A stretch of 10,629 nucleotides of DNA. Source: an uncultured Gluconobacter sp. GTDB lineage: Bacteria > Pseudomonadota > Alphaproteobacteria > Acetobacterales > Acetobacteraceae. The DNA lies in contig CALFLO010000092.1 of NCBI GenBank assembly GCA_937880175.1, forward strand, positions 1-10,629. Reading direction: 5' to 3'. Below the pieces are notes generated by a model. The model saw only the letters and a list, made by a program, of their open reading frames with translations, was not told the DNA's origin and ran no database searches. Below, in pieces: positions 1 through 5,914 of this stretch; position 1 is the stretch's first letter, and each line of letters opens with the position of its first letter. Both the position numbers and the translations under genes were made by a program.

Positions 1-551
1 GTCAACATTTTCCGGCTCTTGTCCTGAACGCGGATTTCCGTCCGCTATCCTATTTTCCGCTCTCGCTCTGGTCCTGGCAGGAAGCCGTCAAGGCTGTCTT
101 CCTTGATCGCGTCTCGGTCCTTTCCGAATATGAGGACGCCGTCGTCCATTCCCCCAGCCAGAGCATGCGCCTCCCCAGCGTCATCGCACTGAAAGACTAC
201 ATTCCCGGCGCCCGCAAACCGGCCTTCACCCGCTTCAATGTTTTTCTACGGGACAATTTTTCGTGTCAGTACTGCCATGACCGATTGCCCACCCATGAAC
301 TGACCTTCGATCACGTCATCCCCCGCGCCCGTGGCGGCCGGACGACTTGGGAAAACGTCGTCACGGCCTGCAGCCCCTGCAACCTGCTGAAAGGCTCCAA
401 ACTCCCCAGCGAACTCGGGATGCACCCCCACCGCAAACCGGTGCAGCCCAGCAGCCGCCGCCTCCAGGAAAACGGCCGGACCTTCCCGCCGCATTACCTT
501 CACGAAAGCTGGCGCGATTATCTGTACTGGAACACCGAACTCGAAACCTGA
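1..551 (+). CDS. HNH endonuclease family protein (5' end outside window)
   Basis: The reading frame is open from the left edge (first full codon at base 3) to TGA at 549-551, giving 182 visible residues. The internal ATG at 165 is not the likely start, because the upstream stretch (VLNADFRPLSYFPLSLWSW...) is the typical N-terminus of this family, so probably only a few residues are missing. The HNH/McrA-type zinc nuclease motif is complete: a first CxxC (C88, C91 of the visible protein), then DH (D103-H104), N118 in 'TTWENV', and a second CxxC followed by N (C123, C126, N127). Such single-domain HNH proteins are common chromosomal genes in alphaproteobacteria. They are predicted metal-dependent DNA nucleases, but the cellular substrate is generally unknown. 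No methylase, terminase or other restriction or phage partner is visible. The next gene starts 42 bases downstream on the same strand, so the two may be co-transcribed. Confidence 0.9.
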   Translation, partial: QHFPALVLNADFRPLSYFPLSLWSWQEAVKAVFLDRVSVLSEYEDAVVHSPSQSMRLPSVIALKDYIPGARKPAFTRFNVFLRDNFSCQYCHDRLPTHELTFDHVIPRARGGRTTWENVVTACSPCNLLKGSKLPSELGMHPHRKPVQPSSRRLQENGRTFPPHYLHESWRDYLYWNTELET

Positions 552-564
552 GCAGACGTTCAGT

Positions 565-591
565 AAGTCCAACTTCTGCAAGGATGGACTT
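565..591 (+). promoter_or_regulatory. Putative hairpin covering the ribosome binding site of the CHRD gene
   Basis: AAGTCCA (565-571) and TGGACTT (585-591) are perfect inverted repeats ending two bases before the ATG at 594. The intervening 13 bases hold a second short pairing, CTT (573-575) with AAG (580-582). The only good Shine-Dalgarno match, AAGGA at 580-584, lies inside this structure. Folding would partly mask the ribosome site, so translational control is possible. The repeats are seen directly; the function is inference. Confidence 0.4.
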
Positions 592-593
592 CC

Positions 594-1040
594 ATGCGCA
601 CCGGACTTCTGCTGACGACACTGGCCCTCGGCCTGTCGGTAACCGCCCTGCCCGCTTCCGCCGAAACCCTGCATCTTTTCGGCCCGTTCAAGGGCGAGCA
701 CGGTGCCACGGCCCCGATCAAGGGCTCGGCCTCCGCGATGCTGGACACCACGAAAAACACCCTGACCTACCGTTTCGAAGATAACGGCCTGTCCGGCCCG
801 GTCACAGCAGCCCATCTGCACGGCCCCGCAGCCGAAGGTCAGGACGCCGGGGTTCTGGCCCCGATCAACGGTCCCTACACAACCCGCATGACCGGAACAC
901 TTCAGCTCACGCCCGATCAGGTCAAGGAAATCCAGGCCGGACAGAGCTACATCAACCTTCATACCGAAAAATATCCGGATGGCGAAGCCCGCGCCCAGCT
1001 CACGACCGAACTGACCGGCCACAAACACCACCACGAATAA
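594..1040 (+). CDS. Secreted CHRD-domain protein
   Basis: This 148-residue protein has a classic signal peptide: a basic start (MRTG), a hydrophobic core, and an ASA|E cleavage site after about residue 23. The rest is a single CHRD domain, a beta-rich extracellular fold first described in chordin and found in many bacterial secreted proteins. Its two hallmark blocks are visible: 'AAHLHGPA' (about 68-75) and 'YINLHTEKYPDGEARAQL' near the C-terminus. The chain ends in a His-rich tail (GHKHHHE) that could bind metal. The mature protein is predicted to be periplasmic or extracellular; no enzymatic activity is known for this domain. AAGGA at 580-584 supports the start at 594. An ATG at 584 is out of frame. 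The gene follows the HNH gene closely and ends before a strong terminator. Confidence 0.85.
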   Translation: MRTGLLLTTLALGLSVTALPASAETLHLFGPFKGEHGATAPIKGSASAMLDTTKNTLTYRFEDNGLSGPVTAAHLHGPAAEGQDAGVLAPINGPYTTRMTGTLQLTPDQVKEIQAGQSYINLHTEKYPDGEARAQLTTELTGHKHHHE

Positions 1041-1059
1041 AAACGCCCCGCCTGCGCAC

Positions 1060-1094
1060 AAAAAAGGCCTGCCCCAAGGGACAGGCCTTTTTTT
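1060..1094. terminator. Bidirectional intrinsic terminator
   Basis: An A-run followed by GGCCTG (1066-1071), a 10-base loop, then CAGGCC (1082-1087) and seven T. The flanking A6 and T7 runs also pair, so the element works as a terminator on either strand. It lies between the convergent CHRD gene (+) and the Trp-repeat protein gene (-) and probably serves both. Confidence 0.88.
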
Positions 1095-1123
1095 ATACCC
1101 AGACTAACAATCCTACCGATCGA

Positions 1124-1525
1124 TCAATCCGTCTTGCCGTCCGGAGCCTTGGCCGGACTCCCCGGATCGAGGTCATGAGCCGTCTTTTTCGTCCAGACGC
1201 CCGTATCGTGAACCGCCTCTTTCGTGCCGTTCTTCGTGGCCTTCCAGCCCTTTTCGCCTTCCTTGCCCGTCCAGTGCGCGGCATGGGAAACACCGGTCTT
1301 GGTGGCATCCCAACCCTTCACACTCTGTGTTTTCGTCCAGTCAGCCGCATCAGACGTGCCATGACGAACTGCAGCCCAGGACTGACGCACATTGCGGCAA
1401 AGATCCGTCTCACAGGGCGCTTCAGCCGTTCCAGCTGCCATGGCCGTCGATGACAGACCTGCCGGCATCAGGGCCAGACCGGCCAGAAGCAGTGAAGCGG
1501 AAAACGCAAAGAACCGGATGGGCAT
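1124..1525 (-). CDS. Small secreted protein with 22-residue tryptophan repeats
   Basis: I do not recognise a named family. The 133-residue product starts with MPIRFFAF and a hydrophobic signal segment, with a likely cleavage near AMA|A (about residue 30). Two cysteines follow (C38, C43, 'CETDLC') and could form a disulfide. Residues 56-121 are about three 22-residue repeats, for example 'DWTKTQSVKGWDATKT' and 'HWTGKEGEKGWKATKN', rich in Lys, Thr, Ala, Gly and Trp. Tryptophans at 50, 63, 72, 85 and 94 alternate by 13 and 9 residues, suggesting repeated amphipathic segments. The tail is polar (SPAKAPDGKTD). An in-frame TTG at 1540 would add five residues, but it overlaps the purine-rich ribosome site, so ATG 1525 is preferred. 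Expected location is periplasm or outside the cell; function unknown. The gene lies downstream of the acyltransferase on the same strand, with a 123-base gap that leaves room for its own promoter. Confidence 0.75.
   Translation of the reverse strand: MPIRFFAFSASLLLAGLALMPAGLSSTAMAAGTAEAPCETDLCRNVRQSWAAVRHGTSDAADWTKTQSVKGWDATKTGVSHAAHWTGKEGEKGWKATKNGTKEAVHDTGVWTKKTAHDLDPGSPAKAPDGKTD
1163..1360 (-). repeat. Three 22-residue protein repeats within the Trp-repeat gene
   Basis: Codons 56-77, 78-99 and 100-121 of the gene form three units. The first two match well: G[TV]S.AA.WT......KGW.ATK. The third is degenerate (GTKEAVHDTGVWTKKTAHDL). This is a protein-level repeat; the DNA copies are diverged. 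Confidence 0.65.
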
Positions 1526-1532
1526 CGGGAAA

Positions 1533-1538
1533 CTCCTC
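1533..1538 (-). promoter_or_regulatory. Ribosome binding site deciding the start of the Trp-repeat gene
   Basis: GAGGAG on the minus strand lies seven bases before ATG 1525. The alternative TTG codon at 1540 overlaps this site, which argues for the ATG. Confidence 0.75.
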
Positions 1539-1648
1539 AAGTTTCAAAACATGTCACAGTGTCACCCCTCACTGCGCCACACAAGTCCAACAGCAGGGCA
1601 CGCGAACCTGACATGCCCCGCCAAACAAATCCGATCTCCGGGAAAGAC

Positions 1649-2809
1649 CTAACTGTGCGCTTCTTCATACTGCCGCGCCAGTCGATGACCACGGATCCGG
1701 GAGGGCACCTCAATGAAACGATAGCTAAGCTCGCTCAGCACAAAGATCCCCAGAATGATCGACACCAGAATAACGGAAACCCCCAGGAAGTCCTGATGAA
1801 GCTTGCCAAGAGGCGTCAGGGTCATAACAGACCAGATAACGAAATAGTGCAGCAGATAGACAGAATAAGACCTGTCTCCGAGCCACAGCAGAAACTTCCC
1901 GACAGGCCCCGTAATCCCGAGATATGATTTGTTATAACTTGAAATAAATACCAGAACAGCGCTTGCCATTGCAATCAATGCAACTGAGAACGGCAGGAAA
2001 TAGAGCAGCTGCGTAGAGCATACCAACACTACCATCAATATTGTAATACTTCTGCCAGCCCATTTATGCCTGAGGAATGTCGGCTCCAGCAAATTCTTGT
2101 AGGATACATTTGTGTCCAGAATACCAAGAAGAACACCCCATGCCAGAGCATCACTCCTGATAAACCACCACAGATTGGTTGAACTAGCTGGCCGTATCAG
2201 GAAAAACTGTGCGGCAATCGCCAGCATCATCAGAATGACCACCGTCCTCTTTCTCAGAAAAAGAATGAGAGGGGCAATGATAAGATAAAACTGCGTCTCT
2301 GCGGAAAGACTCCAGTAATGTTCCCAGACAGTGTCCGGTATTCCAAATCCTATTTTAGCACACCATTCCTGAAGATTGGCAACATTCAAAACCACACAAA
2401 GTATACTTGCCGCCAGACTGCGCAAAGTTTCGGCATCATGTAAAGCAGGCGTTGCGACCAGACGGACGACCAACGGAATCAGCAGCCAGAACCATGCAGC
2501 TGGCCACAATCGCCAGACGCGCTTGATCCAGAACACCACCAGTTGCTTGACTTTCTGGAAACCTGTCGCGGCTCTTGCACGCTGCTTGAAGAGCGATGAC
2601 GAAATAACATAGCCTGAAATCGCAAAGAAAATGTCATTTCCGCCCCAAAATGACATAAAATTTGAATTAAGCACATCAAGAACATGACTATGGAAATTTG
2701 CCTTGATATGCTCAATCAGAACAAGAGCAATAGAAATTCCTCGCAAATATTCGATATCATTATTTTTCTTTGCGAAAATATTCTGTGGTTGAGTGCTCAT
2801 ATTTTTCAT
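1649..2809 (-). CDS. OafA-type integral membrane acyltransferase (Acyl_transf_3 family)
   Basis: This protein of about 386 residues is a multi-pass membrane acyltransferase of the OafA/NodX/YrhL family. Such proteins move acetyl or similar groups to sugars of lipopolysaccharide, exopolysaccharide or other cell-surface acceptors. Visible signatures are 'YLRGISIALVLIEH' near the N-terminus (conserved Arg and catalytic-type His), 'FFAISGYVISSSLF', 'YWSLSAETQFYLI' (family form WSLSVEEQFYL), 'LGDRSYSVYLLHYF' and the terminal 'YRFIEVPSRI'. About ten hydrophobic segments are seen. There is no C-terminal SGNH domain, consistent with the short form. The start is uncertain: GTG 2812, ATG 2809 and ATG 2800 are in frame and none has a clear Shine-Dalgarno. 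The 5' half is distinctly AT-richer than neighbouring genes, suggesting horizontal acquisition. No glycosyltransferases or polymer genes are adjacent, so the acceptor cannot be named. Confidence 0.88.
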   Translation of the reverse strand: MKNMSTQPQNIFAKKNNDIEYLRGISIALVLIEHIKANFHSHVLDVLNSNFMSFWGGNDIFFAISGYVISSSLFKQRARAATGFQKVKQLVVFWIKRVWRLWPAAWFWLLIPLVVRLVATPALHDAETLRSLAASILCVVLNVANLQEWCAKIGFGIPDTVWEHYWSLSAETQFYLIIAPLILFLRKRTVVILMMLAIAAQFFLIRPASSTNLWWFIRSDALAWGVLLGILDTNVSYKNLLEPTFLRHKWAGRSITILMVVLVCSTQLLYFLPFSVALIAMASAVLVFISSYNKSYLGITGPVGKFLLWLGDRSYSVYLLHYFVIWSVMTLTPLGKLHQDFLGVSVILVSIILGIFVLSELSYRFIEVPSRIRGHRLARQYEEAHS

Positions 2810-2898
2810 CACAAATTTAAAGGAATAATTTTTTACAACAGATCATCCGGTTTGCCTGAGCGCTCCTGACGACACAACCCAAGCTCCGATCACACCAC

Positions 2899-2926
2899 AA
2901 AAAAGCCCGCATTTCTGCGGGCTTTT
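2899..2926 (-). terminator. Intrinsic terminator of guaA
   Basis: Read on the minus strand, AAAAGCCCGCA pairs perfectly with TGCGGGCTTTT across a four-base loop and continues into a run of six T. It lies 46 bases beyond the guaA stop codon and separates guaA from the acyltransferase gene. Confidence 0.9.
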
Positions 2927-2971
2927 GAGGCACTGTCATGCTGCTGATACCAGCCCATGCCAGAATAGGTA

Positions 2972-4594
2972 TCATTCCCACTCGATGGTGCCCGGCGGCT
3001 TGGACGTAATATCGTAGGTCACGCGGTTGATGCCGCGCACCTCGTTGACGATACGACCGGCAACCCGGTTCAGGAACGCGAAGTCGAACGGATAGACTTC
3101 CGCCGTCATGCCATCCGTGCTGGTCACGGCGCGCAGGGCGCAGGCCTGATCGTAGGTCCGGCCATCGCCCATGACGCCAACGGTCCGCACCGGCAGCAGA
3201 ACCGCGAAAGCCTGCCAGATCGCGTCATACAGCCCGGCGCGACGGATTTCTTCAAGATAGATCACGTCCACCTTGCGCAGCAGGTCCAGCTTTTCCTTCG
3301 TGACATCACCTGGAATACGGATCGCCAGTCCCGGCCCCGGGAACGGATGCCGCCCGACGATGCTTTCCGGAATACCCAGCTCACGGCCAAGCATGCGGAC
3401 CTCGTCCTTGAACAGCTCACGCAGCGGCTCGACCAGTTCCATGTTCATACGGTCCGGCAGACCGCCGACATTGTGATGGGACTTGATGGTCACGGACGGA
3501 CCACCCGAGAAGCTCACGCTCTCGATCACATCCGGATACAGCGTTCCCTGTGCGAGGAACTGCGCGCCGCCGAGCTTTGCGGCTTCTTCCTCGAAGACCT
3601 CGATGAACAGACGGCCGATCGTCTTGCGCTTGGTTTCCGGGTCCGTCACGCCAGCCAGTTCACGCAGGAACAGCTCGGACGCATCACGATGGACAAGGCG
3701 GATGTTGAAACGCCCACGGAACGTCTTGACGACTTCGTCCGTCTCGCCTGTCCGCATGATGCCCGGATCCACGAAAATGCAGGTCAGCTGATCGCCGATC
3801 GCATCATGGATCAGCTTGGCGGCAACAGAACTGTCCACGCCGCCCGACAGACCACAGATCACACGACCTGAACCGACCTGCTTGCGGATGCGGGCGATTT
3901 CCAGATCGCGGAAACCCGCCATCGTCCAGGTTCCGCTGCAACCCGCAACATTATGCGTGAAGTTGCGGATCAGTGCGGCGCCGTGCGGCGTGTGCACGAC
4001 TTCCGGATGGAACTGTACGCCATACAGACGGCGCCCCTCATCCGCGATGATCGCGAACGGCGCACCTTCGGAATGGGCGACAGCGCGGAAGCCCGGCGGA
4101 AGCTGCGTGACGCGGTCACCATGGCTCATCCAGACCTGCTCACGCTTGCCGCGCGCCCAGACGCCCCGGAACAGCGAGCAGTCCTCGGCGATATCAATAT
4201 AAGCGCGGCCGAATTCGCGATGTTCATGGTTCTCGACCTTGCCGCCGAGCTTCTGGCACATCGCCTGCTGGCCATAGCAGATCCCCAGCACGGGGCGGTT
4301 CAGCGCGAAGACCACATCCGGAATCGGCGGTGCATTCTCGTCATGCACACTGGCCGGGCTGCCGGACAGGATGATGCCGCGCGGATTGAAAGCGCGGATC
4401 TTTTCCTCGGTCGCGGTATACGGCCAGATCTCGCAGTAAACGCCGCTTTCGCGGACGCGGCGCGCAATGAGCTGCGTCACCTGGCTGCCGAAATCCAGAA
4501 TGAGGATACGGTCTTCGTGAAGAGTTTCGTCGAGCTTTTCGACGGTGCTGGCGTCCTGCTGGGTCAATGTCATGGCCTCGCGTTCCGGTTTCAT
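2972..4594 (-). CDS. guaA: GMP synthase (glutamine-hydrolysing)
   Basis: The enzyme converts XMP to GMP using ATP and glutamine, the last step of guanine nucleotide synthesis in the cytoplasm. With start ATG 4594 it has 540 residues, close to the usual 515-530. The N-terminal class I glutamine amidotransferase domain shows the nucleophile in 'GICYGQQ' (C106) and the His/Glu pair in 'QFHPEV' (H196, E198). The ATP-pyrophosphatase domain has the PP-loop SGGVDSS (250-256). The C-terminal dimerisation domain ends in the family signature 'YDITSKPPGTIEWE'. The frame extends upstream to ATG 4747, but that extra stretch is Gly/Arg-rich, unlike the family, and overlaps the divergent lipoprotein gene. 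ATG 4594 is preceded by AAAAGG four bases away; ATG 4573 (533 residues) is a possible alternative. No frameshift is seen. The gene has its own terminator. Confidence 0.97.
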   Translation of the reverse strand: MKPEREAMTLTQQDASTVEKLDETLHEDRILILDFGSQVTQLIARRVRESGVYCEIWPYTATEEKIRAFNPRGIILSGSPASVHDENAPPIPDVVFALNRPVLGICYGQQAMCQKLGGKVENHEHREFGRAYIDIAEDCSLFRGVWARGKREQVWMSHGDRVTQLPPGFRAVAHSEGAPFAIIADEGRRLYGVQFHPEVVHTPHGAALIRNFTHNVAGCSGTWTMAGFRDLEIARIRKQVGSGRVICGLSGGVDSSVAAKLIHDAIGDQLTCIFVDPGIMRTGETDEVVKTFRGRFNIRLVHRDASELFLRELAGVTDPETKRKTIGRLFIEVFEEEAAKLGGAQFLAQGTLYPDVIESVSFSGGPSVTIKSHHNVGGLPDRMNMELVEPLRELFKDEVRMLGRELGIPESIVGRHPFPGPGLAIRIPGDVTKEKLDLLRKVDVIYLEEIRRAGLYDAIWQAFAVLLPVRTVGVMGDGRTYDQACALRAVTSTDGMTAEVYPFDFAFLNRVAGRIVNEVRGINRVTYDITSKPPGTIEWE

Positions 4595-4669
4595 GGTGCC
4601 TTTTGAGGCTCTCCTATAAGGTGTTGTGTCGTCTGCGTCATCCATTCTGCAACACGGAACAGGAACAAC

Positions 4670-5047
4670 ATGCGCCTGCCAGCACTTTTCGCCCTCTCCG
4701 CCACGGCCCTGCTCGCCGCCTGCGCCGGCACCCCGGACCCCGGACATGACCCGACCGGCTCCTGGGTCGGCGCGCTCGTCACGGATCAGGGGACCTGCCC
4801 GACGGCACGTCCTTCGACCCTGCGTATCCGCGGCAAGGAAATCCTGTTCACGCCGGAAGACGGCTCACAGGTCCTGCACGGCACCTACACACCCGGCAAC
4901 CATCACTATCATGCCGAGATGGCCATGACGGATATGAACCACCATCCCACAGCCGTCGTCTTCAACGGCTACCCCGTCGGACAGGCCATCGGGGGCATTT
5001 TCGGCTCGCCGTCATGCCGTGCGCATATCACCATGACGCGGAACTGA
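4670..5047 (+). CDS. Small predicted lipoprotein, function unknown
   Basis: The 125-residue product begins with MRLPALFALSATALLAACAG, a signal peptide ending in a lipobox (LAAC) with the lipidated cysteine at residue 18. The mature part has 'GSWVGALVTDQGTCP', a 'LRIRGKEILFTPEDGSQVLHGTY' stretch, a His/Met-rich middle (HHYHAEMAMTDMNHH) and a second Cys in 'SPSCRAHITMTRN'. These suggest a small beta-type periplasmic domain, with two mature cysteines (CP and CR) that may form a disulfide. I do not recognise a named family. The His/Met cluster hints at metal binding but this is weak. AGGAA at 4661-4665 supports the start, although spacing is short (four bases). The gene is divergent from guaA, with 75 bases between start codons. 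Membrane attachment is the confident part; function is not. Confidence 0.75.
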   Translation: MRLPALFALSATALLAACAGTPDPGHDPTGSWVGALVTDQGTCPTARPSTLRIRGKEILFTPEDGSQVLHGTYTPGNHHYHAEMAMTDMNHHPTAVVFNGYPVGQAIGGIFGSPSCRAHITMTRN

Positions 5048-5066
5048 AATTTTTTCAAAAGCGGGG

Positions 5067-5095
5067 TTGTCAGGTCAGCTAAGCCTCTGTAAAAC
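5067..5095 (+). promoter_or_regulatory. Putative promoter of the tRNA-Arg pair
   Basis: TTGTCA (5067-5072, five of six matches to the sigma-70 -35 box), a 17-base spacer, then TAAAAC (5090-5095, four of six). Transcription would start just before the first tRNA at 5109. The stretch after the -10 is C/G-rich (CCCGC), a discriminator type often found at stringently controlled stable-RNA promoters. The boxes lie within or next to an inverted repeat, GCGGGGTT (5061-5068) and AACCCCGC (5093-5100). Confidence 0.45.
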
Positions 5096-5108
5096 CCCGC
5101 CTCACAGC

Positions 5109-5185
5109 GCACCCGTAGCTCAACTGGATAGAGCACCAGACTACGAATCTGGGGGTTAGAGGTTCAAGTCCTTTCGGGTGCACCA
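5109..5185 (+). tRNA. tRNA-Arg (ACG), copy 1
   Basis: The 77-base cloverleaf folds cleanly. The acceptor stem is GCACCCG/CGGGTGC. The D-arm stem is GCTC/GAGC. The anticodon stem is CCAGA/TCTGG with loop CTACGAA, so the anticodon is ACG. The variable loop has five bases, and the T-arm has loop TTCAAGT with one G-T wobble in its stem. Discriminator A and a genomically encoded CCA follow. The ACG anticodon (A34 normally deaminated to inosine by TadA) reads CGU, CGC and CGA arginine codons. Confidence 0.97.
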
Positions 5186-5204
5186 GTCTTCTCCTGATGA
5201 AGAC
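5186..5204 (+). other. Hairpin in the spacer between the two tRNAs
   Basis: GTCTTC (5186-5191) and GAAGAC (5199-5204) are perfect inverted repeats with a seven-base loop, starting directly after the CCA end of the first tRNA. It may be a processing structure in a dicistronic tRNA precursor. It lacks a T-run, so it is not a typical terminator. Confidence 0.45.
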
Positions 5205-5220
5205 CTAATACAATGTGTCC

Positions 5221-5297
5221 GCACCCGTAGCTCAACTGGATAGAGCACCAGACTACGAATCTGGGGGTTAGAGGTTCAAGTCCTTTCGGGTGCACCA
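5221..5297 (+). tRNA. tRNA-Arg (ACG), copy 2
   Basis: This copy is identical base for base to the tRNA at 5109-5185, including the encoded CCA, and is separated from it by 35 bases. The flanks outside the mature tRNA are not duplicated, which suggests either an old tandem duplication whose spacers have drifted or selection and gene conversion acting on the mature sequence only. The short spacer has no evident promoter, so both copies are probably made from one precursor. Confidence 0.97.
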
Positions 5298-5323
5298 CAT
5301 TGCTTTCTCCCCATTATAATTAA

Positions 5324-5343
5324 TTCGGCAACTCAGTGCCGAA
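5324..5343 (-). terminator. Weak terminator-like hairpin at the receiver gene 3' end
   Basis: TTCGGCA (5324-5330) and TGCCGAA (5337-5343) pair perfectly with a six-base loop that contains the stop codon of the receiver gene. On the minus strand it is followed by an AT-rich stretch (TTAATTATAAT) rather than a clean T-run. It could end transcripts from the receiver gene, and possibly also the convergent tRNA transcript. Confidence 0.45.
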
Positions 5344-5767
5344 CCCGCTCCAGGCAGCGATAGACCTCGTCCCACTCATAGGGCTTGGAGAGGAACATCG
5401 TGCCCCCCGGCAGTTGTCCCAGATCCTGAATTCGCGTTCCCGACGTCAGGACCAGCCCGATTTCCGGACGATGCTCACGGATCAGCCGGGCAAGATCCAC
5501 ACCGTCCATCTCACCGGGCATGTTCACGTCTGAAAAGATCGTGCCAATATCCGGGTTCCGGGCCAGCACCTGAAGCGCCTCGCCGGCATCAGCCGCAAGA
5601 GATGCCTCATAGCCCGCCTCTTCCAGCATGTCGGCCGCGAGAAAGCGCAGAAGCGCCTGATCCTCGACAACGAGAACATGCTTTCTGTTGACCCTTTTGG
5701 AGTCTCCGCGGGGTCCTCCTTTCGGAGCCACGCGCGATGAAGCCTCCTTCATGGACATGACATACAT
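5333..5767 (-). CDS. Stand-alone response regulator receiver (CheY-like) protein
   Basis: The 144-residue protein consists of a basic N-terminal extension of about 28 residues and one receiver domain, with no DNA-binding or enzymatic output domain. Receiver landmarks are present: the acidic pair E35-D36 in 'VLVVEDQ', phospho-acceptor D80 in 'FSDVNMPG', T108/S109 in 'LVLTSGT', and K128 in 'FLSKPY'. It should accept phosphate from a histidine kinase and act through protein contacts. No kinase is in the window, so the partner and pathway are unknown. The open frame extends upstream to 5905, but the extra 46 residues look non-coding. ATG 5767 has GGAAGG eight bases upstream and is preferred. Its 147-base upstream gap to the protease gene suggests separate expression. 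Confidence 0.88.
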   Translation of the reverse strand: MYVMSMKEASSRVAPKGGPRGDSKRVNRKHVLVVEDQALLRFLAADMLEEAGYEASLAADAGEALQVLARNPDIGTIFSDVNMPGEMDGVDLARLIREHRPEIGLVLTSGTRIQDLGQLPGGTMFLSKPYEWDEVYRCLERVRH

Positions 5768-5775
5768 GGCAATCA

Positions 5776-5781
5776 CCTTCC
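5776..5781 (-). promoter_or_regulatory. Ribosome binding site deciding the receiver gene start
   Basis: GGAAGG on the minus strand lies eight bases before ATG 5767. It favours this start over the longer frame starting at 5905 and over the in-frame ATGs three and five codons further in. Confidence 0.7.
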
Positions 5782-5914
5782 GGGATTGAAAAACCTGTGG
5801 CACCCAATCTGGTGTCCTGCCCTGTGCAACGTCGCGACAGGGCTCATGTTTGCATGTGTGAATTTTTTCTGACGTGCATCCGGCGCATGGCAACCTAAAA
5901 AGCACATTCCGGCT

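Noticed and set aside
1..1040. HNH gene plus CHRD gene as a defence or toxin system
   Set aside because: The HNH protein looks like the common stand-alone chromosomal type, and the CHRD protein is a secreted non-enzymatic domain protein; no immunity, helicase or methylase partner is present.
246..1061. Minus-strand open frame of 271 codons over the HNH and CHRD genes
   Set aside because: It lies opposite two well supported genes with signature motifs and itself shows only low-complexity Gly-rich sequence.
4621..4655. Inverted repeat GTGTTG/CAACAC between guaA and the lipoprotein gene
   Set aside because: Only six base pairs with a 23-base loop; too weak to call an operator or a riboswitch without conservation data.
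4595..4747. N-terminal extension of guaA to ATG 4747
   Set aside because: The extra residues are Gly/Arg-rich and unlike GMP synthases, and they would overlap the divergent lipoprotein gene that has a clear lipobox.
5768..5905. N-terminal extension of the receiver protein
   Set aside because: ATG 5767 has a good ribosome site, and the upstream 46 codons do not resemble any receiver protein N-terminus.
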